Below the pieces are notes generated by a model that saw nothing but the letters and a program-made list of their open reading frames with translations, was not told the origin of the DNA and made no database searches. The position numbers were made by a program, and so were the translations under genes. A DNA stretch of 64,000 bases from Symsagittifera roscoffensis (lineage: Eukaryota; Xenacoelomorpha; Acoela; Convolutidae). Shown piece after piece: positions 9,576 to 21,234 of the stretch; positions within the stretch are counted from its first letter, which is position 1, and each line of letters starts with the position of its first letter. The DNA is taken from the NCBI RefSeq assembly GCF_963678635.1, contig NC_087063.1, forward strand, positions 31,258,599-31,322,598. Direction: 5' to 3'.

Positions 9576-11660
9576 TTTTTATTCAAAAGGGAAATATTCT
9601 GTTTCAAAAAATTGGCGACTTATTGTGTGTCTGCTTATGTTTGGTCGGCTTAGTTGCCTTGTTACGCATTTTTGCTGGGCTGTAAGTAATGTTTATTGTA
9701 ACTGAAACAGTTATGATTTGTTACTGTTATTTGTAAACCTAAGTGTGTATTTTTTTTCGTTTTTTTTTCGCTGGTTTGCTTGGCTTCAATTGTTTTTGCT
9801 TATGTTTAATCGAGTAAATGACCTAGTCAAGAGTTGTTTTACAGGAAAAATGTATATCTACGCTTCAGTGTGTTTCCGGAGGAGGGAGCGTAAAAATTTA
9901 GATTTTTCAATTGAAAACGCATTCGCTCAACGGGAGTCTAACCAGTTTTTGTCGGCTTATTTGCCGATCAGTTTTTGTCTGAAAACTTACTAAACGCCAG
10001 TTATTGTGTTTTTAAATTTAACATCAAATGCATAAATTGTACAGCTTTGACATTTGGTAATTTGATTTTCGTTCGGATAGCTCCAACCGAAAGTTAATTT
10101 TAACCTGTAAACATTTTTCACATCCGATAACAGCTCAGTTGGTCTAAATACTTATAATTATAGTTTTGCGAGTGATCTTATTTTTGTTTTTATCAACATC
10201 GTCTAATTTCCTAGGAAACGTTTTGACTTGCTAATTGTTTTAGATCTGCTAAAAGATAGGTCAACTTAAATACCTAGCATCACCAACAAGTATCAGAATA
10301 GTTTGGAACTTTTTATTTGCTTCAATCAATATTTCGTAATTGAGTTTTGCGAGTAGTCTAAATTTTGTTTTTATTAACATTGGCTAATTTTCTAGGGCCC
10401 AAACTAATAAATAACCACAAGCTTATGTTTTTGATGGCAAGAATTTTTGGTACTCGTTTAGAAGTATGGTCCCGCCGTGTTTGATTCAAATGCTCGTTTA
10501 GAAATGTGGGTCCGCTAGACCACTTCGAATTTACTTGAAGTGCTTCAAGTAGATGAAAAAAGGAAATTATTAAAAACATCTTGAACAAATTTTCTGTCTG
10601 TCTTCAGTATAGGACGATAAGTAGCTCTTCGGGAACATACATCTAAACGAATACCGAATTCATAAAACATTTTGAAAGACAAAATGTTAACCAACAAAAT
10701 TCACTTGACAAATTTACTACTTTTCTTACTTTGTTTACAAAAAAGGTTCCCTCATTTTTTTTCAATGCTACTGATATATGGAGTATATGCCATTTGGGAA
10801 ATTTTTCATCTCTCTGGCATATGGGATTAATTTCATTTCAGACGTAATTGTTAATTTTTTCTTTAAAAAATACACTACTGGACGGAATTAAGCCCAACTT
10901 CAGGTTTATACTCTCAAACTGCCTGTTTTCAAGGATTATTTTGGACAAAATTTACGAATTTGGACAAGAGCGAATGATCAGAGCAAATTTTTGTGAAATT
11001 TGATTTCGAGGACTATCCAGCTTATTCCTGGTCAGAAAATGCCAGTTATCATTATCTGAATCAAGTTTTGTATCTTAGTGAAATCATTTTCGGATAAGCA
11101 AATGCCGTATCTTCGTGAACTCATTCGCGTGGAAACTTTACCAAATCTGCTGTTTTGTAAATTTCACGCGGCTTGAAAAGCTTAGTGCAGATAGTGAAAA
11201 CAGACATTTTCAGACGCGGAATAAGTTGATAAGTCCCCGAAGCCAAATTATGATAACTTCAAAAAGGGTAGCTCTGCTGATCAATTGATCTCGGTTCAGG
11301 TTAAAACTGTGTGTAAATTTTATGTAAAATGATGTCTGAAGTCATTTTGTAAAGCATGGATTTCTGAAAGAAAAACAAAATCTGCATAATATTTTTTCCA
11401 CTAGTGTAGTCTTGAAAAAAATGTTAAGAAGCAGGTAGAAGTAATATTTATAAAATGTTTTCATAGCCTTTTAAAAGCAGCCAGAAATCATTTTCCTTTT
11501 CACTGTTTATATAGTTTTCTCAAAGTAGCCAAAAATAATTTTCAGATTAATTGGTGGAAACCAAGACCTTATAATCAGTTCTTTGATCGACGAGTAATAT
11601 TTATGTGAGAGACTATCCACTCTGCTACACTTCTGAACGGCTCATTAGCACCACGACAGA

Positions 11661-13516
11661 ATGAGCAGCCACAACCCGATAGTTCGATCGGACAATGGAT
11701 CATCGTGTTATAGCAGTAACCCTAGAACCAACCCCTCCTCGATACACGAGGGCAGCTCCCTGAAGAAACCTGGAGGATTTAACGTCGAGGAGGTAATGAT
11801 TGAATTCATGCAAACACTTACTTGAAAAAAACTGGGGTGAAAGGTGGGTGCCTCTGCCTAATTTAGAAATATATTGAGGGAGCGAGGCTCATGTTGATCT
11901 TTGCTTGAGGACGAGAAAGTTATTATCTTACTTTTTCAAGAAGTAGCATTTAGTATCAAAATAATTCAAAGAAAAGCTTAGTATCCTATTAAACCTTTTC
12001 AGTCAGTTATACGGTCAGTTATACGGATTTTTTTTGCTTATCAGCCGGTACCTTTTGCTTAAGGATGAGCGTCGTTGTTCCGACCATTGAAAATGGGGAG
12101 GTACTTAGTATTCGGGTATGTTCTAGTTTTTTCCTTTTTTGTTTTCAATCCAAAATCGGGTACCACAAATAATCATCACATTGGGTCTAGTGATCTATCA
12201 TTTTAAAGTCCTTTCAGCCTTGATTCGAACGACATTAAAAAGTTTTTGAGATTTAGTCTTATTTCCGTTCGTTGTATGGAAATTTGCTTTTAGGCTTATA
12301 GTGGACTGACTTTAAGGCTCGTGAAACTTCATTTTAATTTAAAGAAAACTAGTTTTTGATGTTTCATTCAGCGCCTATTTGGCAAGAGGTTTTTAAACAA
12401 ATGAAAATAATTGTACAAAAAATATAAATTTATTTTAAATTTTTTCCCATTTTTTGTTTGTTATTCATTTTTTGAAAAAAATGGATGATAAACTACAATA
12501 AGTGGCAGATTCAAGTTAAATAGCTGGATCGGTCTTTGTTATACCTCTAACAGTATTTGTGAGTTATTTATTTCAAAGTCAAATTTTTGGGCAAAAGAAG
12601 TGTAGAATTAGATTTTTTTCGAACAACATTTCGTCTGGCAGAGTAATGTATATACAAAAGCTATCTTAGCAGCATGTAAAAGTGATTGAAATTCAAAGGA
12701 CTGTATTATGCATAAGAGCTCTAAAATTTAATACATGCACTTCTCAAATATTTCTCAAAATTACCACCTATTGTAACATATCACCAAAAAATGTTGCGTT
12801 CTTGTCTAATTCACTAACTTTCCACGCGTTTGTAAAGTTCTCGAATCACACCACGCACTAAACACTACCCTAAATTGAAGAAAATAAGAAAAACTTTTTT
12901 TAAAGTTTTTTTATGAATAACGTCGGAACATTCTCTGCTACTTTCACAGCAACCGGCTATCCTTGTTTATTTTTGTAGTTTGATTTAGGTGTCGAATATG
13001 GTGAAGGGCTGTATTGAGTCTCGTCTGGGGGGACAGGGGACTGCCTACTCGCACAACAGTGTCAGCCACTGGACAGCGGGAATTGTGGAGGATGTGTTAA
13101 AACAGCTGTCAGTCATGAACGACAATTACAAGTAAGCTTTGGATAAAGTCTCAAGAAAATTGTTTGAAAATGAGAACCTTTAAGACCACGGCACTTTTCA
13201 ACAACAGAACTTAAAATCATACTGGGAAAATTTAGCTTGTTAGAAGAAAATTAATAAAAACTGAATAATTTTTTCAAAATTTCAATGCTGTGACTACTGA
13301 TTTTCCAAAAAAAACTAATGAAGAGACAAGTAGTGAAAAGATCCTTTCTATTCGACCAGATACGTGGCAACATGTGTGATAATGGAGCGAAACGGAACTG
13401 GACTGCATACAGCCAGCAGCTGCTACTGGGACAACCAGACAGACGGTTCATGCTCTGTCCGGTGGGAGAACAAGTCCATGTACTGCATAGTGTCCGTATT
13501 CGCTCTCGCAGTCTAG
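11661..13516 (+). CDS. DYNLT1: Dynein light chain, Tctex1 type (complete, 3 exons)
   Basis: Exons are 11661-11792, 12989-13131 and 13360-13516. Donors are gtaatg and gtaagc, acceptors are gatttag and cgaccag, and the phases (0, 2) match. The product has 143 residues. The first 44 ([16 protein letters not shown] onward) are Ser/Asn-rich and longer than in typical DYNLT1. The conserved fold follows: [32 protein letters not shown], then [38 protein letters not shown] and [12 protein letters not shown] at the C-terminus. This is the DYNLT1/DYNLT3 pattern. Known role: a dimeric light chain on the cytoplasmic dynein intermediate chain. Intron 1 contains a family C repeat that ends shortly before exon 2. 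The symbol could equally be DYNLT3. Confidence 0.93.
12068..12975 (-). repeat. Family C repeat, reverse orientation
   Basis: It runs from GTTGTTCCGACCATTGAAAA to GTCGGAACATTCTCTGC and the following ACCGGCTATCCTTG. It lies in intron 1 of the dynein light-chain gene, and its last recognisable bases are about 15 bp from the acceptor of exon 2. Confidence 0.75.
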
Positions 13517-14315
13517 ACCAAATTATAACCCCCGGCCAACTTCTCTGACATCCCACTTGTCATCATGACTTCTCAACTTATGTCTACTACATCACTCATT
13601 GTCGAATTTAACTGTAGCTGCTCTACATCTATAGACATCGAGGACCTCAACACTCCGTCGAAGCTTTCACAATATCGCAATCCTCAAAAGTACAGCTTAT
13701 TTCTAAGCTCTATCAAAAAGGGAGAAAACTTGTGGGAAAGGTGTCTGAAAAAGATCAATAGAAAAACTGTAACCTACAAAACTGACTAGTTTCCATTGTT
13801 GTTTTTATTTTTGCTTTTGGATCTCTGTGAGATCTTAAAAATTTAGTGGCATTAAGATTCGAAGAATTTCGGTTGTGGTTTCTTGGGTGCTTTTTATGCA
13901 GTCTGATTAGTTTTAGCAAGCAATTTTAGTGCTTCAAAATATGATACCTAATTTATTGGAACTTTGATAAAAAATGAGTGTGAATTTAAAATTATATCGA
14001 AAAAGAGTGCTTGAAAATATACCGATAAGGAGTACTTACTTTTTCTTCAGATTTCTGGTAGGCAAGTGAGCTGAAGTATTCAGAAAAAAAATCAATTTCG
14101 ATTTTAATGCAATCAAGATTGGATGAAGGCAGTGTAAAATAGAATAATTGATTGAGTTCAATTTCAGGAGGATTAGGGTTAGTTACTTTCCGAGCGAATT
14201 TTAGGCTGTTACTTTCAATTGGATTTGAAAGAGGCACCACACGAATAAATGATTGATTCACCCGCCTATCGACCCTCAGGGCATGAAAAGAATAAGGGGA
14301 TAATCAGAATTAAAG

Positions 14316-14376
14316 ATGACTCAACTGTGTGATAAATGTGCAATCACGAAAGAGCTTGAAGAGGTCAGGTCTAAAG
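14316..14376 (+). CDS. Possible short first coding exon
   Basis: ATG opens a 20-codon frame (MTQLCDKCAITKELEEVRSK) that ends at a plausible phase-1 donor, AAAG|gtaatt. The peptide is hydrophilic and has balanced composition, unlike chance translation of the surrounding AT-rich DNA. No continuing exon was found. Low confidence. Confidence 0.25.
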
Positions 14377-15036
14377 GTAATTTATCAGCTAATTGGCTAT
14401 TTGGACACGGACTAGTGATTGGATGCCAGGCTTACGAATAGTTCCTGCTGTTTTATTGCAAAGTGCACTTGAATTGAGCGCAAACTATCTATTTTTTATT
14501 TCAAAGCTTATATGAATGAAATCTTATTTTCCACGCAACACCACATCACAAAGCTTTTAAAATAAAATATGGAATCACCTGCCCTTTATCTGAAAGTTAT
14601 GATGAGCTCCGAAGCATGAGTAGCTCTTCAAAGTTTTCATATCTAACTCATATGCCCTGCAATCAATGAAACGGGACAAATATGGAAATGTCATCAATCT
14701 CTATTTAATCCTCAGATAACTGCGGAAAAATGCTATTTAAGAATGCGTTGCATTTCATTCAAATTCTGGCAACAATTTTTCTAATTCAGATTTTTGTTTC
14801 GAACCTGTAGTCTTTTCGGTTAAGTTAAATTCAGTCAGCTGCTTCGTTTTGGCCTGTTGTATAGTACTATCTTGCCTGTCATAGCTATATCGATCCAATT
14901 TTGTAGTTAACATTTTTTTTAACCATTTACGGGGGATATTTCCGATAGTACCCCAATCCTGATTTCTTCGGATTAAGTAAATGAAGCGAAAATAAAACAG
15001 TTAAGAATGCTTAGTTCATAGAAAGCGGAATATTTA

Positions 15037-15055
15037 CCCTTGCGATAAGCAAGGG
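15037..15055 (+). other. Perfect hairpin, 7-bp stem, GATAA loop
   Basis: CCCTTGC-GATAA-GCAAGGG. Compared with 9170-9188, the second stem pair is changed on both sides (G-C to C-G), so pairing is kept. Confidence 0.6.
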
Positions 15056-15179
15056 TATTGCAATCGGGTACTAGTTTTTTCCCTTGAACAACTTTGTCCA
15101 CAGATTTCAGCATGCATGCAGTATGTGCGTATATTGTTACTCCTATTTGAATCCTTAGTGTTTTTCCCTTAAATTCGCA

Positions 15180-15960
15180 GCTCAAGTTTTTTAATGACTT
15201 TTCTTTGGTATTTTTTGAGTTTTCGCTTTCGTCGCTTTCGGTTTATTATTTGTCGGCTTAGTTTCCGCTTTTATGAATTTTTTTCTACCTTGTTTTTAAC
15301 ATTATTTGTACATTATTTCTTAAACATTATTGTTGCTTTTAGTGTTCTGAGTTACCTCTGCTGTTTGTTTGTAATTTTTTAACCTTGAAATCGTATATAT
15401 TTCTTGTTTTTTTTGCTTAAAGTTTTTATGCTGCCCAAATGAGTTCGGCTTATATTTTATCGGCTTAGTGACCTTAATTTGAGTCGCTTGAATGAAAACA
15501 TACTTTTTATGTTCACCTCTGGATTGCACAAAATGCTGAACATCCTAATAGAAATTAAAGTTCAAGTTTTTCCTGGCAACATTTTTTTCCGGCCTTTTTT
15601 TTCTTTTTTTCCGGCTTGATAGCTTTAGGCCTAAAATATATCGGATTATCGGCCTCAAATTTTGTCTTTCAAAAAGCGAAAATTGTTTGTGCGTGTGTGT
15701 TTGTTTTTTGAGGGCGAGGGGGGCTTATTTTTTTTTAGTCTTAACTTTTTTGATTTTTTGGCTTTTTTATTTTCTATTTTTGTGCTTAATAGGTTTCGGG
15801 CTATATCATATCAGCTTAGTTGTCTCATATTGTTTCATTTGACTAGCAAATAAAGTTTTTCGGGTGTTTTGAGGGCGAGTGGGACTTATTAACTTTTTGA
15901 TTTTTTTTCGGCTTAAAGGTTTCTGCCAAGGTATTTTCGGCTTTGTTACCGATGCTTATT
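15180..15960. repeat. T-rich dispersed repeat with internal duplication
   Basis: Phrases such as tcggcttagt, tttccggcttg and gtgtgtgtttgttttttgagggcgag recur within the block and again at about 30900-31200. Frames here are T-rich Phe/Leu translations and are not genes. Confidence 0.55.
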
Positions 15961-18539
15961 TCACATTCCATTGTATCGGCTTGTTTTTGTTTCAAAAGTA
16001 GCCTCATTCATTATAAATCTAGTTTTTTGAATTTTTTTTCTTGAGTTGTATCTCAACTGGTCCGAAACTCAGCTTCGCCTCTGTCGAAAGGCCGGTAAAT
16101 CGTCCATGTGAGAGGTGTATGAATCCCAGTAAAAGGAGAAGTGCCTTGCTGATTGCTTGAAGTATCAATTAGTTTTTTCTCGTTGAAATAATTAAATCCG
16201 AGTAGCGTAGGATTTGATAATTTCCTTCGGAAAATTCGAGATCTATAACTAGATTTATAGTATCATAATTCATAGTAAATACCGAACCGAATACCATTGG
16301 AAAATATTTTTTACTTTGAATAATATTTTAAGGGTTTCTTTCTTTTCATCTTTTAAGGCCAACTAATTTATCTTGCTTTTAGTTTATAGTTCTATTTACT
16401 TTCTAAGGTGCAAGATTCGCACGAAACCGTAGTTGAGCCAATTTTCTGTAAATTTCGTTATGAGTTTTTCGCCAGGTATGAGTGCTTTTTTGAAAGTTTT
16501 ATTTCGCACCAATTTTGTAGACAGACTGATACAGACTTTTCGAGACTGGTAATTCAGTTTCAGGAAACTGGGGGTTTTTATCGTTGAGCTTTTTAATTTC
16601 TAGCAATTCAGCTTCGTATTACTCTATTAAGAAAGCGAATTAATTCGTTTAAGCACAAAACTGATGCCTATGTTAATTCATATCTCGCAACAATTTGTGA
16701 AAGATAGACGAAGATTGATCAATTGATCTGCTGTAAGCATGCATTGTATTACACGAGTACTGTCTTTTCTTACAATTCTAAAATTTAAAATTAGTGCATA
16801 AATTCTGGAATTTCATAAATTCTGGAGTTTCTTAAGTTCTGGTGTGCATAAATTCTGGAGTTTCCATTTGATATACAGTTGAGGTGAGCTAACTCGGTAT
16901 ATAGTGTCATAGATAACCAAAAACATTGAATCGCTGGTTTCAATTTTTTAGTCATGCAAATGCATTTTGCATGCGCAACCGATTTTTGAACCTAAAACTT
17001 GGAGAGAAGTTAAATAAAATTTGAACCGTACTTTAGTTGATATTTCAAGGGTGGTGCTAGGAAATAAAGATACTGAGCTGAGTGAAAAAATAGTGTTTAG
17101 ATTTTCAAGTCCTGACTCGAATTTGAAAGGAAAATCCTGAGATTTTACGGCGTTGTGACAAGTTGTTGCCAATAAGATATGTGGTAGGAAACCTCGCGAT
17201 ATCTCAATTTGGAAGTCTTTCAGTCGTGAAGCAGTTTGCAATGATTTCTTTGTTTTTCAAACTGATGTGATTTCATTAAAATCGATAGTAAGTGAAAAGG
17301 AATAAAAAATGAGACCGTTTGCCAAAGGAGACGGTAGATAATTAAGGGTTTTTTTTCTTTCATCACCAAATTATCTGAAGCTAGTTGCTTTTTATCCCCA
17401 GGATAATTGGAAGGTGAAGGTGTAACCAAAAACATTAGTATCTTTCTGTATAAAATTTGCGTTTTTTTCTTATAATTGTATTATATCATTTTGTATACAA
17501 AGGCTACTTGTGTTATTATTAGATCAGCTTGCTTTTTTTCTGTGGTTGCACAAGTAACGATGGTGCTATAAGATCAATACACGTTTTCCGATCTTAGTTG
17601 CAGCTTTGTTGCAATAAAATTCAAAACTTTTCTGTTCAATTTCTCTATGCAGTTTTGTTTTCATTGATTCGGTTATTTCTAATAGCGTTATTCCTCTACG
17701 CTTAACTAAAGCTCATGTTTTGCTGCCTGTTTTTTGCTAAATTTTTCAAATTAATTTCGATTAATTGATGCGCAAGAATTTAATTGTTTTCCTTTACCAC
17801 GTGCGTAGTATAAGAGAAGAGTTAACCCGGCTTGGAAGTTTTAACAAACTGAATCTAAGCAGCTGATCAATACAAATATTGTAGCAATAGTCAAAAATTT
17901 TTCACTTGACTGCGTATAGTGAGAAAATTTCAAAAAAAAACGAAAACTCCCTAATGTATGTTGAATGGCAGTCAGATCAATCAGAGCTTTGTCCAGCAAC
18001 GTGGAGTCTTGTTACCCTTAGGATATGTATGTTTATTTTGATAAGAGAATGAATGCAAGTTTTGGCATCCAAGCAGCAGCTGCTTAGTGGTTGAAGCAAC
18101 TCTTGGATTTTTTGTTGCTTGCGTTTGTAGCTTCGCCTATCTGTTAATCGTTTATATTGGGATAATTGAGTTGAGATTGTTACAACGGTTTGCTGGTGAG
18201 TTTGTGGAGAAAATGAATTTCTTAAAACCAGAAATAAGGAAAGGCGGGTGCTGTGCCAGTAGCACAGAATATCCCGACCACGATAATTCGAGATAAGAAA
18301 TTCGAAAGTAAAAAAGAATTAAAAAACAAAAAAATTGTCTTAAAATTTTTCTCTTCTAATTTTACTGCCAGTTTTTCTCAACATTGTTTTCCTTGAGATA
18401 CTAGTTAATGTTGGCTCGAAACAAAACCGACCCCAATCCAAAGTTTTTTTATGTTTATTTTTATGTGGGGATTCCCATAGGTATCATAACTTTCCCATTC
18501 CCATTGGAACGGGATTTTCCATTCTCACGGCAATCCTGG

Positions 18540-18600
18540 CGCCTTGGGACACTAAAGTCTGGGGTCGAGCCCCAGCTAGGCCATGATTTTTTTTGATATG
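18540..18600 (+). repeat. tRNA-like B-box fragment
   Basis: GTCTGGGGTCGAGCCCCAGC resembles a TPsiC arm and B box. Upstream sequence does not form a tRNA, so this is probably SINE-derived. Confidence 0.35.
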
Positions 18601-18623
18601 TATCAAAACTGAAAAGCTTTTTT

Positions 18624-19248
18624 GAGAAAAATTCATCTATCAGACTCAATTGTCTGCCTAGTTTTTAATTAAGATGAAAGACACTAACTAACTCAAAATA
18701 AAAGATTTGAAAAACGTCTGAAATATTTATCTCTGATCTCTATAAAAAATTGTAGGTCTGTCTTGAAAGATGTTCAGTTTCAAGAAAACATAAGACCAAA
18801 GCATTTAGGTAAAACGATATTTTTGTTAAAAACGAAATTATAAAAGATTAAGTGCATTTACAAATTGCACCACGACTATCAATTGCAGAAAGAATTGCTT
18901 AAATCAGAAAAAAATTAACGTTTTGAAAAATAAGCCAACAAAAACTAGGCAGACAATTGAGTCTGATAGATGAATTTTTCTCATTTTTCAAAACGTTAAT
19001 TTCTTTCTGATTTAAGCAATTCTTTCTGCAATTGATAGTCGTGGTGCAATTTGTAAATGCACTTAATCTTTTGTAATTTCGTTTTTAACAAAAATATCGT
19101 TTTACCTAAATGCTTTGGTCTTATGTTTTCCTGAAACTGAACATCTTTCAAGACAGACCTACAATTTTTTATAGAGATCAGAGATAAATATTTCAGACGT
19201 TTTTCAAATCTTTTATGTTGAGTTAGTTAGTGTCTTTCATCTTAATTT
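18624..19248. repeat. Interleaved inverted repeats in the order X-Y-X'-Y'
   Basis: X (18624-18666) is inverted exactly as X' (18939-18981). Y (about 18667-18930) is inverted almost exactly as Y' (18982-19247). The arms therefore interleave rather than nest. X contains TCAGACTCAATTGTCTGCC. Y includes aaagacactaactaactc at one end and ttaacgttttgaaaa at the other. There is no coding content. The near identity of the arms suggests a recent event. Confidence 0.85.
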
Positions 19249-20522
19249 ACATCCTGTAGCTTTCAAGGCTTTAATTTTGTGGTTTTACAAATGTTGCGAT
19301 TTTCCGTTTTGACTCTGTATTTAAATTGGCTCCCAAAACAAAGTCGTTTTGCTGTTTTTTGTCGCGACACTTTCCAAAGGTTCAGTTAGTTTTTTTTGTA
19401 TTTTAAAATATCATATCAATATATGAAGTGTCTTGTAAATTTTCAAATTTCACGCAAACAACTTCTCAATGGTTATTTTTTATATGGTATTGTCAATTTT
19501 TTGGTATAAAAAAAACAAATATTTTTTCATTTATGTAGATTTTGATATTTTTTTCTTTTTTTATGGAAACTACAAAATTGCATCTTACATATTAATGCAT
19601 TTATGCATGCACTTGGCTATATATGCAGATTTTGAGTTCAATTCAAGTTCTATTGCTAGAAGGCAGGCAAATTACGCCCTCCAATTAGTAACGCGAAAAT
19701 GGCGCAAAAAAAAACGTGATCGATTATAGTTTCGAAAGTGACTTTAATTTTAAGATTTCTCATTGGAAAAAAAATTTTTATACATTCTTCAAATTGGGTT
19801 AGTAAAAAAAATGTCAATTAGAACTTTTTTAAAAAATCAAATAGCTTCAACAGTTTTTTTTGATTTCTATGAGTTGTCAATACTTTTCCAACCTGCTTTT
19901 GGCTTTGTTTTTATCTATTTTTTCCTGTTTTTTGAAGAGAGAGGAATAATTCAAAAACTAAATAAAAATGACTGGAAAAACAATAAAAAAACACAGAGAA
20001 ATCAGATATGCACTATATTGTATTTGATTTTTTATTTTGTCCTATTATTTTGCTATTAATCGGTCGTTTTTAGACTAACGAAGCAAATTGTATTAGTACA
20101 AACTTTCTTTTTCTTCCTACCTAAGTCGCAAATATTGGTACAGTTTTTGGCGCACGCTTACAGTTTTTAGATAGATTGTGTTTTGACATTCGATTAGTAA
20201 TAAGTTAACACAATTGATGAATTTTAAGTTCATCAAATGAACCAAAAAAAGCTTTTTGTTTCAAACAACTTAACTATAATTAAAACTCATTTTCAGACCT
20301 TTTCTACCTCAATATATCTCGCATTTATTTGAAATGCATAATTTATACATAATCTGGCTGTATACTTTCCAATTTGCTACATGCAAAGTTAGTGTGGATG
20401 CCTTCAGTTTGTTATTTTCCAAATTAGTACTAAATTATTTCGTGCTACTTTTGCTTCATCGAATTGGCATTTCATTAGCATATGTAACTGCTTTATTGGT
20501 GGCTAGTTTTTGTGGATTTTAA

Positions 20523-20665
20523 GCATCCGTGACTGAGTGGTAAGTGCGCGAGACTCGGAATTTGCTAGGTCACAGATTCAAATCCTACACGTAGCCGAGT
20601 TTATGCTAATTCGAGGCTTATTTCTATTTTTTCTGTTTTCACTTGATAGAGCTGCTTTTTGATCG
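20523..20665 (+). mobile_element. tRNA-derived SINE, family B, copy 1
   Basis: The tRNA-like head has an A-box-like TGACTGAGTGGTAAGTG and a B-box-like CAGATTCAAATCCTAC. A tail follows (attcgaggcttatttcta, then tttcacttgatagagctgct) that is shared with 30424-30560. Confidence 0.7.
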
Positions 20666-20966
20666 TTTACTCGCGAGCGTTTGCGAAGAGCAGCTTCGCC
20701 TCTGTGTTATTTTTTTAAATTGCCGTGGTCAAATACCTCAAAATTCACTCTGAAAACATGTAAATTCAAGTATCATAAAGTAATAGTGGAGCAAAATGAA
20801 GCCCACAGTCATTAATAATCGAAACTATCATTACTTAGTCAGTATTGATACGTATTATCAGTTTGTTTTGTTGATAGTATTGTGAATATGATCAGGTGAA
20901 TATAAATGATCCTAATGTAATTTTTTCTATTCACTGTCGTTCCTGCTTTTTATATGCTTTGACAGC

Positions 20967-21234
20967 TTAGTCGTATGGAGGTGGAGGTAAGTCTTGTTTT
21001 CCCTCGACTATGACTGCAGTAAGAACCTCACTTCGCTCATTGTCATTACTCTCATGTACAGTCGCGGGGGTAACCTCTATTTTAGGTACTTTTTCGTCGT
21101 CTTCGAGAGATGGATGTGGTTCAATAGGAAAGAGTTGGAGATCTTCTGTCGCATATTTGGACTCGGAACTGGAACTTACTTGAGTTGATTCCGGGGATTC
21201 ATCATCCAGCATGCAGAATCTTCGCTCAAGAAAT
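20967..21234 (-). CDS. LDLa/mucin gene, last exon: cytoplasmic tail
   Basis: The acceptor is tttttcaag|A. The tail starts FLERRFCMLDDESPESTQ, is acidic and Ser-rich, and ends QDLPPPPYD before TAA at 20969-20967. PPPY is a class I WW-domain ligand; basic residues just after the membrane (ERR) fit a cytoplasmic orientation. Confidence 0.85.

Larger units (their letters stand above)
8834..10802. mobile_element. Candidate DNA transposon with TTTCCCAAATGGCATA ends
   Basis: The 16-base sequence TTTCCCAAATGGCATA at about 8834 occurs exactly inverted at about 10787-10802. A second, weaker pair lies outside it (8793 and about 10817). No transposase is recognisable in between; the 9718-9993 frame is low-complexity T-rich translation. 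Target-site duplications could not be confirmed. Confidence 0.35.
13517..20522. other. Intergenic repeats; one possible short exon inside
   Basis: Apart from the possible exon at 14316-14376, no gene is supported. The region includes T-rich repeat sequence (15180-15960), a family C fragment at about 18245-18285 (GTGCCAGTAGCACAGAATAT), tRNA-like fragments near 16100 and 18560, and the interleaved inverted repeat at 18624-19248. Confidence 0.55.

Noticed and set aside
9718-9993. 91-codon plus-strand frame rich in Phe and Leu
   Set aside because: T-rich low-complexity translation inside a candidate transposon, with no domain or splice support.
20523-20600. Possible tRNA gene
   Set aside because: It has A- and B-box-like parts, but a shared non-tRNA tail also occurs at 30424-30560, so it is a SINE. 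The other tRNA-like fragments are also incomplete.
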